Assembly (NCBI GenBank): GCA_024637315.1
Contig: JAGXFH010000018.1
Coordinates: 1-64,000, forward strand
Source of the DNA: Brevirhabdus sp.
GTDB lineage: Bacteria; Pseudomonadota; Alphaproteobacteria; Rhodobacterales; Rhodobacteraceae
Length of the DNA: 64,000 nt
Direction: 5' to 3'
Part shown: piece after piece, positions 37,526-47,379 of the stretch
Numbering within the stretch: the first letter of the stretch is position 1
Layout: each line of letters begins with the position of its first letter
The notes under the pieces: generated by a model
Databases searched by the model: none
What the model was told of the DNA's origin: nothing
What the model saw: the letters and a program-made list of their open reading frames with translations, nothing else
Made by a program: the position numbers and the translations under genes

Positions 37526-38686
37526 CTAGTTAGCCTCTTTCGCCGCTTCGGCCTCAATCACACGCCATTTCGCAACATTCGCATTGTGCTGTTCCAGCGT
37601 CTCGGCAAAAGCATGGCCTCCGCTGCCATCGGCCACGAAGAAGAGGTAGGGTGTCCTTTCGGGGTTGAGCGCCGCCTCGATGCTCGCCATTCCCGGGTTG
37701 GCAATCGGCGTCGGCGGCAGCCCGTCGATGACATAGGTGTTGTAGGGCGTTTCCTTGCGCAACTCGCTCTGCCGCAAGCCACGATCGAGCACACCCTGCC
37801 CATTCGTCACGCCATAGATCACCGTTGGATCGGTCTGCAGCCGCATTCCCTGCCTCAGCCGATTGACGAAGACGCTTGCCACCTGCCCGCGTTCTTCCGG
37901 CACGCCGGTCTCCTTTTCGACGATCGAAGCCAAGATCAGCGCTTCTTCCGGCGTGTCGATCGGCAACTCGTCGGCCCGGTTCGCCCAAGCCTCGGCCAAC
38001 CGCGCGGATTGCAAAGCCTCCATCTGTGCCAGCAACTCGGTCCGGCCGGCTCCAACGGTAACCTCGAATGCCTCGGGCGCCAATGTGCCCTCGGCGGGCA
38101 CCTCTGTCACCTCGCCCTCCAGAAAATCGACCGCCTTCAGCGCTTCGACCACCTGCCAACTCGTCACACCCTCCGCCAGCGCGATCCGGTAGCGGGTGTT
38201 GCGATCTTCGCGCACTTGCGTGTATTTCGGCGGCACCTCACCGATACCGGGCACGAATTCGGCCACATCGGCAAATCGTTCAGTCGCAGGATCAAGTTCC
38301 CGCACCCTGATTTCGGCTTGCCGCACTCCAATGCGGTAGACCACCTCGGTGCCGCAGGTGCTGGCCCCGCCGCGCGTCACGATCTCGACGATCTCGGCCA
38401 TGCTGGCGCCTTCCGGCACCAGGAACGCTCCAGCCTTCAACAGCCCGGCTTTGTCGGAATACTCCGCCCCCATCCGAAAGATCGACGGGCTGCTGACAGC
38501 GCCATCCCCGGCCAGTTCATTGGCCACCCGGCGCATGTTCGAGCCGGCGTCCACCCGCAGACAGATCGCTTGTTCCAGCGGCCCTTCGGCGGTGTACTGC
38601 GCCTTGCCCCAGGCAATCAAACCGCCGACCGCAATCAGTACGACGACAAACAAGGTCAGCGCGTTAGAGGCGATGTTGCGCCACAT
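37526..38686 (-). CDS. mltG: endolytic murein transglycosylase MltG
   Basis: A 386-residue inner-membrane enzyme with an N-terminal anchor (LTLFVVVLIAVGGLIAWG), a LysM-like segment, and the YceG-like catalytic domain: LILASIVEKETGVPEERGQVASVFVNRLRQGMRLQTDPTVIYG (catalytic Glu in ASIVEKET) and SPYNTY-type ETPYNTYVIDGLPPTPIANPG. MltG is thought to end nascent glycan strands. The start overlaps the fabF stop by one base (TGATG), an order common in proteobacteria, and a terminator follows. Confidence 0.95.
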   Translation of the reverse strand: MWRNIASNALTLFVVVLIAVGGLIAWGKAQYTAEGPLEQAICLRVDAGSNMRRVANELAGDGAVSSPSIFRMGAEYSDKAGLLKAGAFLVPEGASMAEIVEIVTRGGASTCGTEVVYRIGVRQAEIRVRELDPATERFADVAEFVPGIGEVPPKYTQVREDRNTRYRIALAEGVTSWQVVEALKAVDFLEGEVTEVPAEGTLAPEAFEVTVGAGRTELLAQMEALQSARLAEAWANRADELPIDTPEEALILASIVEKETGVPEERGQVASVFVNRLRQGMRLQTDPTVIYGVTNGQGVLDRGLRQSELRKETPYNTYVIDGLPPTPIANPGMASIEAALNPERTPYLFFVADGSGGHAFAETLEQHNANVAKWRVIEAEAAKEAN

Positions 38687-39948
38687 CAGCCTGCCACCTT
38701 GCGGAAGACGACCGAAGCGTTGGTGCCGCCGAAGCCGAACGAATTCGACAACGCGACATTGATCTTGCGCTCACGCTTGGCATTCGGCGCCAGGTCGAGC
38801 TTCGGCTCGACGGCGGGGTTGTCGAGGTTGATCGTCGGCGGCGCAACCTGATCGCGGATCGCCAGCATACAAAAGATCGCCTCGACGGCTCCCGCCGCCC
38901 CCAACAAATGCCCGATGCTCGATTTCGTGGAACTCATCGTCGCTCCCGCAGCAGCATCACCCATCAGCCGCTCGACCGCGCCCAGCTCGATCGTGTCGGC
39001 CATCGTCGAGGTGCCATGCGCGTTGATGTAATCGACATCCGCAGGGGTCAGCCCGGCACGATCCAGCGCCGCCTTCATGCTGCGATAGCCGCCATCGCCG
39101 TCCTCGGCAGGCGCCGTGATGTGATAGGCGTCACCCGAAAGGCCGTAGCCCACGACCTCGCAATAAATCCTCGCGCCGCGCGCCTTGGCGTGCTCGTACT
39201 CCTCCAGCACCACGACGCCCGCGCCTTCGCCCATCACGAACCCGTCGCGATCCGAGTCATAGGGTCGGCTGGCCTTCTGCGGCTCATGCCCGCGCTTGGT
39301 CGACAGCGCCTTGCAGGCGTTGAACCCACCGATGCCGATCGGCGAGATCGGGCTTTCCGCGCCCCCCGCCACCATCACATCGGCATCACCCCACTGGATC
39401 AGCCGCGCCGCGTCGCCGATGGCATGGGCGCCGGTCGAACAGGCTGTCACCACCGAATGGTTCGGCCCCTTGAAGCCGAACCGGATCGAAACCTGCCCGG
39501 ACACTAGATTGATCAGGGCCCCTGGAATGAAGAACGGTGAAATTCGCCGCGGTCCCCGCTCATGCAGTAAAATTGCCGTTTCGGCGATCGAGGTCAGCCC
39601 GCCGATGCCCGAGCCGATCATCACACCGGTCCTCAGCCGGTCCTGCTCATCCTCAGGCGTCCAGCCCGCATCATCGACCGCCTGCTGCGCCGCCGTGATG
39701 CCGTAAAGGATGAAGTCATCGACCTTTCGGCGCTCCTTCGGTTCCATCCAGTCATCGGGATTGAAGGTGCCGTCAGACCCGTCTCCATAGGGGATTTCGC
39801 AGGCATAGCTGGTGGCAAAACCCTGGGTGTCGAACCGGGTGATAGGTCCGGCCCCCGATTGCCCGGCCAGCAGCCGCTTCCAGGTTGCCTCAACCCCGCA
39901 GGCCAAAGGCGTGACCATCCCCAATCCCGTAACGACTACCCGGCGCAT
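38686..39948 (-). CDS. fabF: beta-ketoacyl-ACP synthase II
   Basis: A 420-residue condensing enzyme of fatty acid elongation. It begins RRVVVTGLGMVTPLACGVEATW, with active-site Cys in VVTACSTGAHAIGDA near residue 170, His in YINAHGTSTMADTIE near 309 and the second His in STKSSIGHLLGAAGAVEAI near 346. It is full length. An acpP gene commonly sits just upstream of fabF, but none is present here; the upstream 454 bases contain no recognisable gene. Confidence 0.97.
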   Translation of the reverse strand: MRRVVVTGLGMVTPLACGVEATWKRLLAGQSGAGPITRFDTQGFATSYACEIPYGDGSDGTFNPDDWMEPKERRKVDDFILYGITAAQQAVDDAGWTPEDEQDRLRTGVMIGSGIGGLTSIAETAILLHERGPRRISPFFIPGALINLVSGQVSIRFGFKGPNHSVVTACSTGAHAIGDAARLIQWGDADVMVAGGAESPISPIGIGGFNACKALSTKRGHEPQKASRPYDSDRDGFVMGEGAGVVVLEEYEHAKARGARIYCEVVGYGLSGDAYHITAPAEDGDGGYRSMKAALDRAGLTPADVDYINAHGTSTMADTIELGAVERLMGDAAAGATMSSTKSSIGHLLGAAGAVEAIFCMLAIRDQVAPPTINLDNPAVEPKLDLAPNAKRERKINVALSNSFGFGGTNASVVFRKVAG

Positions 39949-40402
39949 CAGCGGCCCCCTTCGGCTTCAGATCATTCCGGCACCATTACCCCGGCCACGG
40001 CCCAAGGGGCAAGACCGCCCGGCACCTTTCCGCCTTCCGCTGACGGCCTGCTCACCCGGTCCTCCAGATCAAGGCCTTTCTGGTAGAAACTGAGTCGTTG
40101 GGGATTGAACGAACCCGCCGACGCGGGAGAAGCGTCATTGTTGGCGGGAATGGCCTCCTTATGGGAAGGTTCGGTTGCTGAGACCACCCTTTTACCAGAA
40201 GACCATCCTATTGCTGTTGCCACATCTGCGGCTCACGTACAAAAAACAGCTGGTCGCCGCCGAGTGCCGCCGCGCAAAGGTGAGGCAACTACGGGCCGAT
40301 TGGTTCAAGCCAACCGGAACCATCCGCGGTCTCCATGAGCCACAAGAATGCTGGAACGACTTCAGGCCTGCCGGATAGGTCCCAAGTAAAACCAGAAATG
40401 CT
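39949..40402. other. 454-base intergenic stretch between fabF and cobT
   Basis: I see no supported gene. The frames are short, of skewed composition and without family resemblance. The fabF-mltG promoter must lie here, upstream of 39948 on the minus strand. The cobT gene also reads into this gap from the other end, but no clear T-tract terminator is visible. Confidence 0.4.
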
Positions 40403-41416
40403 TTAGGCGTCCGACACGCCCGCCTCGGCGAAGGTCGCCATGCCGGAGTGACAGGCGATGGCACCCTTCAAAATGCCTATCGCAAGTGCCGCACCAGACC
40501 CCTCGCCCAGCCGCATCCCCAGATCGAGGAGCGGTGTCAGCCCAAGCCGTTGCAGCATTGGCCCGTGAGCGCCCTCTGCCGACACGTGGCCAGCGATGCA
40601 ATGATCGAGCGCGCCCGCCTGCGCGCGCGCCAGCGTCGCGGCGGCGGCGGTGCAGATGAAGCCATCGAGGATGACCGGGATGCGTTCGGCTCGGGCCCGG
40701 GCGATCGCCCCTGCCATCGCCGCCAGTTCCCGGCCACCAAGGTTTTGCAGCACCGCCAGCGGGTCGCGGTCGGGGTTGCGATTGAGGGCTTCGCCGACGA
40801 TCCGGGTTTTCAGCGCCAGGCCCGCATCGCTGACGCCGGTGCCACGACCAGTCCAGGCCTCCGGGTCGTCGCCGAAAAGTGCGGCGGCAATGGCAGAGGC
40901 GGCGGTTGTGTTTCCAATCCCCATCTCTCCGGTCACCAGCAGATCGGCTTCGGGATCGACCGCGTTCCAGCCTGTGGTCAGCGCCGCCGTTACCTCTGCC
41001 TCGCTCATCGCCGGACCTTCGGTGAAATCTGCGGTCGGGCAATCGAGATCGAGCGCGTGCACATCCATCTTGGCGCCGAACGTCTTTGCCAATTGGTTGA
41101 TGGCCGCCCCACCTGCCTGAAAATTCGCAACCATCTGCACGGTGACCTCTGCGGGGAAGGCAGAAACACCGCGGGCGGTGACGCCATGATTGCCCGCAAA
41201 GATGATAACTTGCGGTCGCTCCAGACATGGACGGGCTGTGCCGCGCCAACCGGCATACCAGATCGCTATGTCTTCGAGCCGCCCCAAAGCGGCGGGCGGC
41301 TTGGTCAACTGGCCATTTCGCCTGCGCGCGACTTCGATCGCAGAAGCATCCGGCACAGGCTGGCCGGCGAGGGCAACGCGAAACTCGGCGAGGGTGGCGA
41401 TGGTTCGGTGCGGCAT
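40403..41416 (-). CDS. cobT: nicotinate-nucleotide-dimethylbenzimidazole phosphoribosyltransferase
   Basis: A 337-residue enzyme making alpha-ribazole phosphate for the lower ligand of cobalamin. It shows [45 protein letters not shown], the [22 protein letters not shown] loop, [16 protein letters not shown] and the catalytic Glu context [15 protein letters not shown] near residue 305. It is divergent from cobS, with only 81 bases between the two starts; no cobalamin riboswitch fits in that gap. Confidence 0.96.
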   Translation of the reverse strand: MPHRTIATLAEFRVALAGQPVPDASAIEVARRRNGQLTKPPAALGRLEDIAIWYAGWRGTARPCLERPQVIIFAGNHGVTARGVSAFPAEVTVQMVANFQAGGAAINQLAKTFGAKMDVHALDLDCPTADFTEGPAMSEAEVTAALTTGWNAVDPEADLLVTGEMGIGNTTAASAIAAALFGDDPEAWTGRGTGVSDAGLALKTRIVGEALNRNPDRDPLAVLQNLGGRELAAMAGAIARARAERIPVILDGFICTAAAATLARAQAGALDHCIAGHVSAEGAHGPMLQRLGLTPLLDLGMRLGEGSGAALAIGILKGAIACHSGMATFAEAGVSDA

Positions 41417-41497
41417 TCTGGTGCTTTCATTTGAACTGGTTCGCCATTGTCTCTATCGCTGAGGTGAGAATGACAAGAGTCAGGAAAGGCCACAGCT

Positions 41498-42256
41498 GTG
41501 ACCGAAAACGACACAACGCGCATTCAGGCTCGCGACGTCACCGAGGCGCTTGGCCTGCTGACAAGATTGCCCGTCGCAACCACGGGCGCGCGCGGTTCGC
41601 GCGCAGGTTGGGCATGGCCGCTGGCGGGCGGGCTGGTCGCGCTGATCGCTGGGGTGGCGGGAGGAATTCTTGCTGCGGTTGGTTTGCCAAGCGCGCTTGC
41701 TGCGGCGTTGATTGTGGCGGTGATGGTGGTCTTGACAGGCGCCATGCACGAGGATGGACTGGCCGATTGCGCCGATGGGTTCTGGGGCGGATGGACGATT
41801 CAGCGCCGCCTCGACATCATGGCCGACAGCCGGATCGGAACCTACGGAGTCGTCGCACTCGTCTTGGCGCTGTTGGCGCGCTGGACGGCGATCGCAGCGC
41901 TGATCGGGGCTGGCAGTTATCTTGGCCCGCTGATCGCCGTGGCGACCTTGTCTCGCGTACCGATGCTTGGGCTGATGCGGATACTTCCTGCGGCGCGTTC
42001 CGACGGACTGTCGGCACGAACCGGACGACCGGACCGCGATACCGTTTTGTTGGCCGGGACTGTCGGCTTGCTCGTGGCGCTACTGGCGGCGGGGTTTGCC
42101 GCAATTGCCGCTGCTTTGGTGATGGCGGTGGTAGCGTGGGGCGCGGCGGAACTGGCGCGGACCAAGATCGGCGGGCAGACCGGCGATGTTTTGGGCGCAA
42201 CCCAGCAGCTTGCCGAAATCGCCGGCCTCGCCGTAGTCGCCGCACTTCTCGCCTGA
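41498..42256 (+). CDS. cobS: adenosylcobinamide-GDP ribazoletransferase
   Basis: A 252-residue membrane protein with about six hydrophobic segments that joins alpha-ribazole to adenosylcobinamide-GDP, the last step of cobalamin assembly. The acidic signature GAMHEDGLADCADGFWGGW (near residues 80-100) followed by RRLDIMADSRIGTYGVVAL is diagnostic. It uses a GTG start with AGGAAAGG upstream. It completes the pair with divergent cobT. Confidence 0.95.
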   Translation: MTENDTTRIQARDVTEALGLLTRLPVATTGARGSRAGWAWPLAGGLVALIAGVAGGILAAVGLPSALAAALIVAVMVVLTGAMHEDGLADCADGFWGGWTIQRRLDIMADSRIGTYGVVALVLALLARWTAIAALIGAGSYLGPLIAVATLSRVPMLGLMRILPAARSDGLSARTGRPDRDTVLLAGTVGLLVALLAAGFAAIAAALVMAVVAWGAAELARTKIGGQTGDVLGATQQLAEIAGLAVVAALLA

Positions 42257-42257
42257 C

Positions 42258-42285
42258 GAAAAACGCCGCCCCCGGAAGGACGGCG
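42258..42285 (-). terminator. intrinsic terminator of carD
   Basis: On the minus strand CGCCGTCC (42285-42278) folds on GGGCGGCG (42271-42264) with a 6-base loop and one G-U pair, followed by TTTTT (42263-42259). It lies 25 bases after the carD stop and within two bases of the convergent cobS stop. Confidence 0.8.
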
Positions 42286-42309
42286 CTTCGAGTCAGTTCA
42301 TGCGAAAGA

Positions 42310-42819
42310 TCACGCGGCGCGCGAAATCAGCACGTCATCGACCTTCTTCTGCGCGTCGATCTCGTCCGAGCCGCTGACCGCGGCGACTTCGCGCGTCAGG
42401 CGTTCCAGGGCCGCTTCGTAAAGCTGGCGCTCGGAATAGCTCTGCTCGCGCTGATCGTCGGTGCGATGCAGGTCCCGCACGACCTCGGCAATCGCGATCA
42501 GATCGCCGGAATTGATCTTCTGCTCGTATTCCTGCGCGCGGCGCGACCACATGGCGCGCTTGACCTTGGCCTTGCCCTTGAGAGTGGTCATCGCACGGGT
42601 CACGACATCTGGCGAAGACAGCGAGCGCATGCCAACCTCAGTCGCCTTGTGCGTGGGTACGCGCAGCGTCATCTTGTCCTTTTCGAACGAGATCACGAAA
42701 AGCTCCAGCGTGATGCCGGCGATCTCCTGCTCTTCGATCGAGACGATCTTGCCGACCCCATGCGCGGGGTAAACCACGAATTCGTTCGGGCGAAATTCCA
42801 TTTTCTTTGTTTTGGTCAT
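42310..42819 (-). CDS. CarD family transcriptional regulator
   Basis: A 169-residue protein with the CarD/TRCF RNA-polymerase-interaction domain at the N-terminus (FRPNEFVVYPAHGVGKIVSIEEQEIAGI, LELFVISFEKDKMTLRVPTHKATEVGMRSLS) and a helical DNA-binding part (KVKRAMWSRRAQEYEQKINSGDLIAIAEVVRDL). CarD proteins bind RNA polymerase beta and stabilise open promoter complexes; Rhodobacterales use CarD at many promoters lacking a strong -10 T. It lies downstream of fdxA across a 291-base gap that probably holds its own promoter. Confidence 0.95.
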   Translation of the reverse strand: MTKTKKMEFRPNEFVVYPAHGVGKIVSIEEQEIAGITLELFVISFEKDKMTLRVPTHKATEVGMRSLSSPDVVTRAMTTLKGKAKVKRAMWSRRAQEYEQKINSGDLIAIAEVVRDLHRTDDQREQSYSERQLYEAALERLTREVAAVSGSDEIDAQKKVDDVLISRAA

Positions 42820-43110
42820 TTAGTCCGGTGTCCTCATCTATGACCTGTCTTTTGGCGTCAAAAACCACGTGGGAACATGTCAGCTCCCCCGAGGTATCGT
42901 TTTTATGTCGCTTTCTTATCCTGCCGGGCACAGTCTACCGCCCGTACGGATCAGGTCCCCAATCTCGTCTGAAATATGTATAGCATAAAAAAGGCCCGAT
43001 TCATAGCTGCCCGAGACAACCAGAAGCATTCAGGCTTAAATCACAGGGATTTAGGCATATTTTGCAGTCGCAGCGCTGCAATTGCAGCATAACATCCGGC
43101 GAATCACAGA

Positions 43111-43449
43111 TCAACCACCCTCGCCAGGCGCCTCAGAGAAATACTTCTCGAGCTTGCCTTCCTCGCCATCATGCTCCTCCGCATCAGGCAGCGGATCTTT
43201 CTTCGTGATGATGACCGGCCACATCTCGGAGTACTTGCGATTGAACTCGACCCATTTCTCGGTGTCCGGTTCGGTGTCCGGACGGATCGCATCGGCCGGA
43301 CATTCGGGTTCGCAGACACCACAGTCAATGCATTCGTCGGGGTGGATCACCAGCATGTTTTCACCCTCGTAGAAGCAGTCCACCGGGCAGACTTCCACAC
43401 AGTCGGTGTATTTGCAGGCGATACAGGCGTCGTTGACGATATAGGTCAT
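43111..43449 (-). CDS. fdxA: ferredoxin FdxA, 7Fe type
   Basis: A 112-residue ferredoxin. The N-terminal cysteines ([19 protein letters not shown]) give a 3Fe-4S site and the second group ([12 protein letters not shown]) a 4Fe-4S site. The long C-terminal tail ([29 protein letters not shown]) is typical of the alphaproteobacterial form. It is a low-potential electron carrier with unknown partner. It is transcribed after the helicase and S4 genes. Confidence 0.96.
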   Translation of the reverse strand: MTYIVNDACIACKYTDCVEVCPVDCFYEGENMLVIHPDECIDCGVCEPECPADAIRPDTEPDTEKWVEFNRKYSEMWPVIITKKDPLPDAEEHDGEEGKLEKYFSEAPGEGG

Positions 43450-43496
43450 GGGTCGGTGTCCTCGGTCTCAGCCGTTAGCTAGAACGTCAGCGCAGA

Positions 43497-43871
43497 TCAT
43501 TCAAGCGGGCCATCGCGGGAAAGACGCATGTCGCGGCGATCTTTCTTGGTCGGGCGACCTTTTCCCTCGGTCTTGACGGCCGGTGGAACGATCTTCTGTT
43601 CTGGCGTCAGATCGTCGTAAAGCGTCTGCGCTTCCGCGGCCGGACCACGCCGCTTTCCCAAAGCGATCAACCGCACCACGCGAATGCGATTACCCTGCGG
43701 AAAGGTCAGGGTATCACCTTGGCCAATCAGGTGTGCGGCTTTCGATATCTTGTCGGAATTGACCCGAACATGTCCAGCCACGACCAGTTTGGTCGCCAGC
43801 CCGCGGGTCTTGAAGAACCGCGCATACCACAGCCATTTGTCGATCCGGATTGTCGAGCGGGCGTCGCGCAA
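43497..43871 (-). CDS. RNA-binding S4 domain protein (Hsp15-like)
   Basis: A 124-residue protein with an N-terminal S4 fold (IRIDKWLWYARFFKTRGLATKLVVAGHVRVNSDKISKAAHLIGQGDTLTF) and a basic C-terminal tail (KGRPTKKDRRDMRLSRD). Hsp15-type proteins bind stalled 50S subunits carrying peptidyl-tRNA. The apparent start is TTG at 43871, one base after the helicase stop, which suggests translational coupling. Confidence 0.92.
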   Translation of the reverse strand: MRDARSTIRIDKWLWYARFFKTRGLATKLVVAGHVRVNSDKISKAAHLIGQGDTLTFPQGNRIRVVRLIALGKRRGPAAEAQTLYDDLTPEQKIVPPAVKTEGKGRPTKKDRRDMRLSRDGPLE

Positions 43872-43872
43872 C

Positions 43873-46731
43873 TCAGCTCTTGTCTTTCAGCGCCAGGAGC
43901 GCGGCAAAAGGATTATCCGGATCGATCCTGTCCTTCTTCGGCGGCCGGGCCGAGAAGTTCTTCGATCGGTCAGCCTGCGGCGGGCGCTGGCCTTTCGGCT
44001 TGCCGCGCGACCGATCCTGCGCCTTGTCCTGCGGCTTGCCTTTGCCGCGCGCCGACCCGCGCGGCCGCTCCGCTCCATCGCGGCGAGCGGGTCGGGTGCC
44101 GACCCAGGTGAAGGTGTAGAAGGTTTCCAGAACCGGCCCCTCATCCGCCGCAGTCGGGACTGCAGCCGTTTGCTGCGGCACTTCGACAGGCGCATTACCG
44201 GGCACCTCGACCGGCGGCACGGGCGGTGCTTCCGAGGGATCCTCGACCGGTGTTTCGGCGGGCGGCTCCGGCGGGGTTTCCTCGGGCGATCTTTCCGGGG
44301 TTTCAACCGGTGGAGTTGGCGGCGTTTCCTGTGGCGGGTCGCCGGCGATGGCCGCCTTGACCTTGTCACGCTCGCCCTTCTCGGCCTTGTAGCCCAGTCC
44401 TTGCATCAGATCAGCGAACTGATCCAGCGTCATGCCGGTGATCGACAGCATATCCGCGGTCGCCTCGAAACCGCCACGGCTGTTTTGCGCGCGAAGCAGG
44501 TCAGCGAGACGTTCCAGCATGTCGATTCGGATGGCGCGGCTGCCAGCGCGGCGATAGCCCGACATCGCATAACAGCCGTCGGGCACGTCGACGACCGGAA
44601 TCGTCACCAAGCCCGGAGGCGGGGCTTCGGGAAACTCTGGCAGGTTCTGCGAGAGTGACCAGAGCAACAGGCGCAACCGCGTTGGCGCTGGTTTCAGAAG
44701 CGCCTGCATGAAGATGGTGAACTGGCCGAACCGAACGCCGTGCTTGCGCAGGGCACCGCGCGCATCCTGGTCCAGTTCCTTGACCTCTGCGGCCACCTGG
44801 TCACGTGGGATGACCCCCATGTGTTCGACCAGTCGGAACGCAAAACCTCGGGCCAGACCGGTCAGCGCCTCGTCACGGCTCATTGCCAGAAGCGGTTCGA
44901 ACAGCGTCGCGATCTTGCGGTCGATGAAATGTTGCAGCCGGCGCTGCACCTTCTGGATCACTTCCGGGCCGGCCTCTTCATCGACGAACGCCTCGACGAC
45001 CGGCTTCAGCGGATCCGACCCTGCGGTCAACTTGCCGACCGCCTGGTCGCCCCACATCAGACCGCCCTGTTCGGTAAAGTCGAACTCGGTGTCGGGCGAA
45101 TTGTAGAACCGGTCCGCGCGAAGGTGGAATTCCGGCCGGATCGCCTGCACGCTGGCTTGGCGCAGCGTCTTGGCCTCGTCGGGCGACGCACTTGCATCCT
45201 GCTTGAACCGGAAACCTTCCAGCCGGCCCACGAATTGACCCTCGACGGTCACTTCACCCTTGTCATTCACTTCGGCCACCAGGCCCTCCTTCTGCTTCAA
45301 CCGGCGAAGCAAGACGGACGTTCGCCGGTCAACAAATCTTTGCGCCAGCGCACCGTGCAGCGCATCCGACAAGCGGTCTTCTACCGCGCGAGTCTCGCCG
45401 CGCCAATGGCTTTCGTCATCAACCCAGCCAGCGCGTTGCGCGACATAGGTCCACGTCCGGATGAAGGCCAGCCGCTTCGACAGCGTGTCGATGTCGCCAT
45501 CGCTGCGGTCTATCCGCTTGATCTGGCGCGCAAGCCAGTCGTCGGGGACGCGATGATATTCGTGCAGGAAGCCGAAAATCGTCTCAAGAAGCCCCGCATG
45601 TTCGACATTCGATATACCACGAAAATCGGGAATGCGGCAGACATCCCACAAAAGTTGAACATCCTTCTGCGCGTTCACGCGGGCGCGGACCTGCGGCAGT
45701 TCGGCCAGTGTCTTGAGGGCGATCAGGTCATCCGAATCACGCACCCGCGTCAGCCAGGGATCCTCAGTCTGCGTCTCAAGCGATCCGAGCAACCGATCCA
45801 CGGTCCCGAACGCCAGTGCGGTATTGCGCCATTGCAGCTTGCGGACCGGTGCAAAGCGGTGGCTGGTGATTGCCTCGGCGACGTCATCGGACAGCTTGCC
45901 GGCATCGCCCGTCACGCCGAATGTGCCGTTGTTCATGTGCCGACCGGCCCGACCCGCGATCTGCGCCAGTTCGTTCGGCAGCAGCGGCCGCATCCTTCGA
46001 CCGTCAAACTTGATGAGCGACGAAAAGGCAACGTGGTGGATGTCGAGGTTCAGTCCCATGCCGATGGCATCGGTCGCGACCAGATAATCCACATCGCCGT
46101 TCTGGTACATCTCGACCTGCGCATTCCGCGTTCGCGGGCTGAGCGCGCCCATCACAACCGCCGCCCCGCCCTTTTGCCGGCGCAGCAGTTCGGCAATCGC
46201 ATAGACGTTTTCGACCGAAAAGCCGACGATGGCAGAGCGCGCGGGCATCCGGCTTATCTTCTTTTCGCCAGTATAGCTCAGTTGCGAGAATCTTTCCCTG
46301 TGGACGAAGTTAGCCTTGGGAACCAGTTGGGAAATCGCGCCCTTCATCGTGTCAGAGCCAAGAAACAATGTCTCGTGCTCGCCACGCATGTTCAGCAGGC
46401 GGTCGGTGAAGACATGACCACGCTCGGCATCGGCAGCAAGCTGGATCTCGTCGACCGCGACGAAATCGGCACCCATGCCCTGGGGCATCGCCTCTACGGT
46501 GCAGACCCAATACTGCGTTCGGGGCGGAACGATACGTTCCTCGCCCGTGACCAACGCAACGATCGAGGGGCCACGCAGCGCGACGATCTTGTCGTAGACC
46601 TCACGCGCCAACAGCCGCAAAGGCAGACCGATAATGCCGGTGCGATAGCCCAGCATACGGTCAATGGCATAGTGAGTCTTGCCAGTATTGGTGGGGCCGA
46701 GGACCGCTGTGATCCTTGACTGCTCGGCCAT
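43873..46731 (-). CDS. Suv3-like superfamily 2 helicase with long Pro/Glu-rich C-terminal region
   Basis: 952 residues. Helicase motif I is VLGPTNTGKTHYAIDRML (residues 10-27), motif II is VAVDEIQLAAD near 95, and the RecA2 motifs include YLVATDAIGMGLNLDI and QIAGRAGRHMNNGTFGVTGD. A Suv3-type C-terminal region follows. Near residues 795-850 lies a proline/glutamate run of repeated PPE/VETP/PVEVP units, then a basic tail (SARGKGKPQDKAQDRSRGKPKGQR) ending in FAALLALKDKS. Mitochondrial Suv3 works in RNA turnover; the bacterial role is presumed similar. It heads the helicase-S4-fdxA run. Confidence 0.92.
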   Translation of the reverse strand: MAEQSRITAVLGPTNTGKTHYAIDRMLGYRTGIIGLPLRLLAREVYDKIVALRGPSIVALVTGEERIVPPRTQYWVCTVEAMPQGMGADFVAVDEIQLAADAERGHVFTDRLLNMRGEHETLFLGSDTMKGAISQLVPKANFVHRERFSQLSYTGEKKISRMPARSAIVGFSVENVYAIAELLRRQKGGAAVVMGALSPRTRNAQVEMYQNGDVDYLVATDAIGMGLNLDIHHVAFSSLIKFDGRRMRPLLPNELAQIAGRAGRHMNNGTFGVTGDAGKLSDDVAEAITSHRFAPVRKLQWRNTALAFGTVDRLLGSLETQTEDPWLTRVRDSDDLIALKTLAELPQVRARVNAQKDVQLLWDVCRIPDFRGISNVEHAGLLETIFGFLHEYHRVPDDWLARQIKRIDRSDGDIDTLSKRLAFIRTWTYVAQRAGWVDDESHWRGETRAVEDRLSDALHGALAQRFVDRRTSVLLRRLKQKEGLVAEVNDKGEVTVEGQFVGRLEGFRFKQDASASPDEAKTLRQASVQAIRPEFHLRADRFYNSPDTEFDFTEQGGLMWGDQAVGKLTAGSDPLKPVVEAFVDEEAGPEVIQKVQRRLQHFIDRKIATLFEPLLAMSRDEALTGLARGFAFRLVEHMGVIPRDQVAAEVKELDQDARGALRKHGVRFGQFTIFMQALLKPAPTRLRLLLWSLSQNLPEFPEAPPPGLVTIPVVDVPDGCYAMSGYRRAGSRAIRIDMLERLADLLRAQNSRGGFEATADMLSITGMTLDQFADLMQGLGYKAEKGERDKVKAAIAGDPPQETPPTPPVETPERSPEETPPEPPAETPVEDPSEAPPVPPVEVPGNAPVEVPQQTAAVPTAADEGPVLETFYTFTWVGTRPARRDGAERPRGSARGKGKPQDKAQDRSRGKPKGQRPPQADRSKNFSARPPKKDRIDPDNPFAALLALKDKS

Positions 46732-46748
46732 TCGCTGCCTCCTGGAGG

Positions 46749-47309
46749 CTAGAGGGCGGTGCCGCCCACCTCTTTATCCAAACGCTCGATGGCCCCTTTT
46801 AGGTTTGGTCTGTGGGGATGTATAGTCAGCACTTCGCGGTAGGCCTTCAGCGCGTCTTCAGGGTAGCCGAGTTCTTCGAGAATCAGCGCAAGGCCCGAGA
46901 TCGCACCGAAATGGCGCGGCTCCAGCGCCAGGGCGCGCCGGATATCCGCCAGCGACGGCCCGTATTTCCCCGCCTGATAATAGGCCGTGGCGCGGGCGTT
47001 CCAGCCTTCGGCGAAGTCCGGCGCATGGTCGGTCAAAGCCGTCAGATGCTCGATCGCTGCGGCCAAGTCCCCGGCTTCCAACGCAGTGCGGCCCCGATCC
47101 AGCAGTAGGTCCATGGCAGGTGAACCCGACTGCGACCACTCCGACCAGATCTGCCGCTCGACCTGCTCCCAGCTTTTCAGCCCCGGATCGGCCAATTCCG
47201 CGTAAAGCTGATCAAGTTTATCGGTCTGAGCGGCCAGGGGCATGGAATACATGACTGTAGCGACGATTGCCGCAACGATAGAATTGAGAAAACGCTTCGC
47301 TCTGTCCAT
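46749..47309 (-). CDS. exported tetratricopeptide repeat protein
   Basis: A 186-residue protein with an N-terminal signal-like segment (FLNSIVAAIVATVMYSMPLAAQ) and about three TPR units (MDLLLDRGRTALEAGDLAAAIEHLTALTDHAPDF, AEGWNARATAYYQAGKYGPSLADIRRALALEPRHF, GAISGLALILEELGYPEDALKAYREVLTIHPH). It is probably periplasmic and a protein-protein adaptor; no partner can be named. It lies just upstream of the helicase gene and is divergent from the SCP2-like gene. Confidence 0.9.
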   Translation of the reverse strand: MDRAKRFLNSIVAAIVATVMYSMPLAAQTDKLDQLYAELADPGLKSWEQVERQIWSEWSQSGSPAMDLLLDRGRTALEAGDLAAAIEHLTALTDHAPDFAEGWNARATAYYQAGKYGPSLADIRRALALEPRHFGAISGLALILEELGYPEDALKAYREVLTIHPHRPNLKGAIERLDKEVGGTAL

Positions 47310-47379
47310 AACAGACCGAAGTGTAGCGCACCCATGGAAAAAAGCGATAGGCTACAGGTCACAATTAAAGGATGAAAGT

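Noticed and set aside
39972-40223. Possible small gene (83 codons, minus) in the place where acpP is often found, before fabF
   Set aside because: It has no acyl-carrier signature (no DSL motif for phosphopantetheine) and no good ribosome site.
41417-41497. Cobalamin riboswitch between cobT and cobS
   Set aside because: The gap is 81 bases and lacks the B12-box GCCACTG.
44740-46719. A 659-codon plus-strand frame opposite the helicase
   Set aside because: Antisense shadow of the helicase gene; no family resemblance, biased composition.
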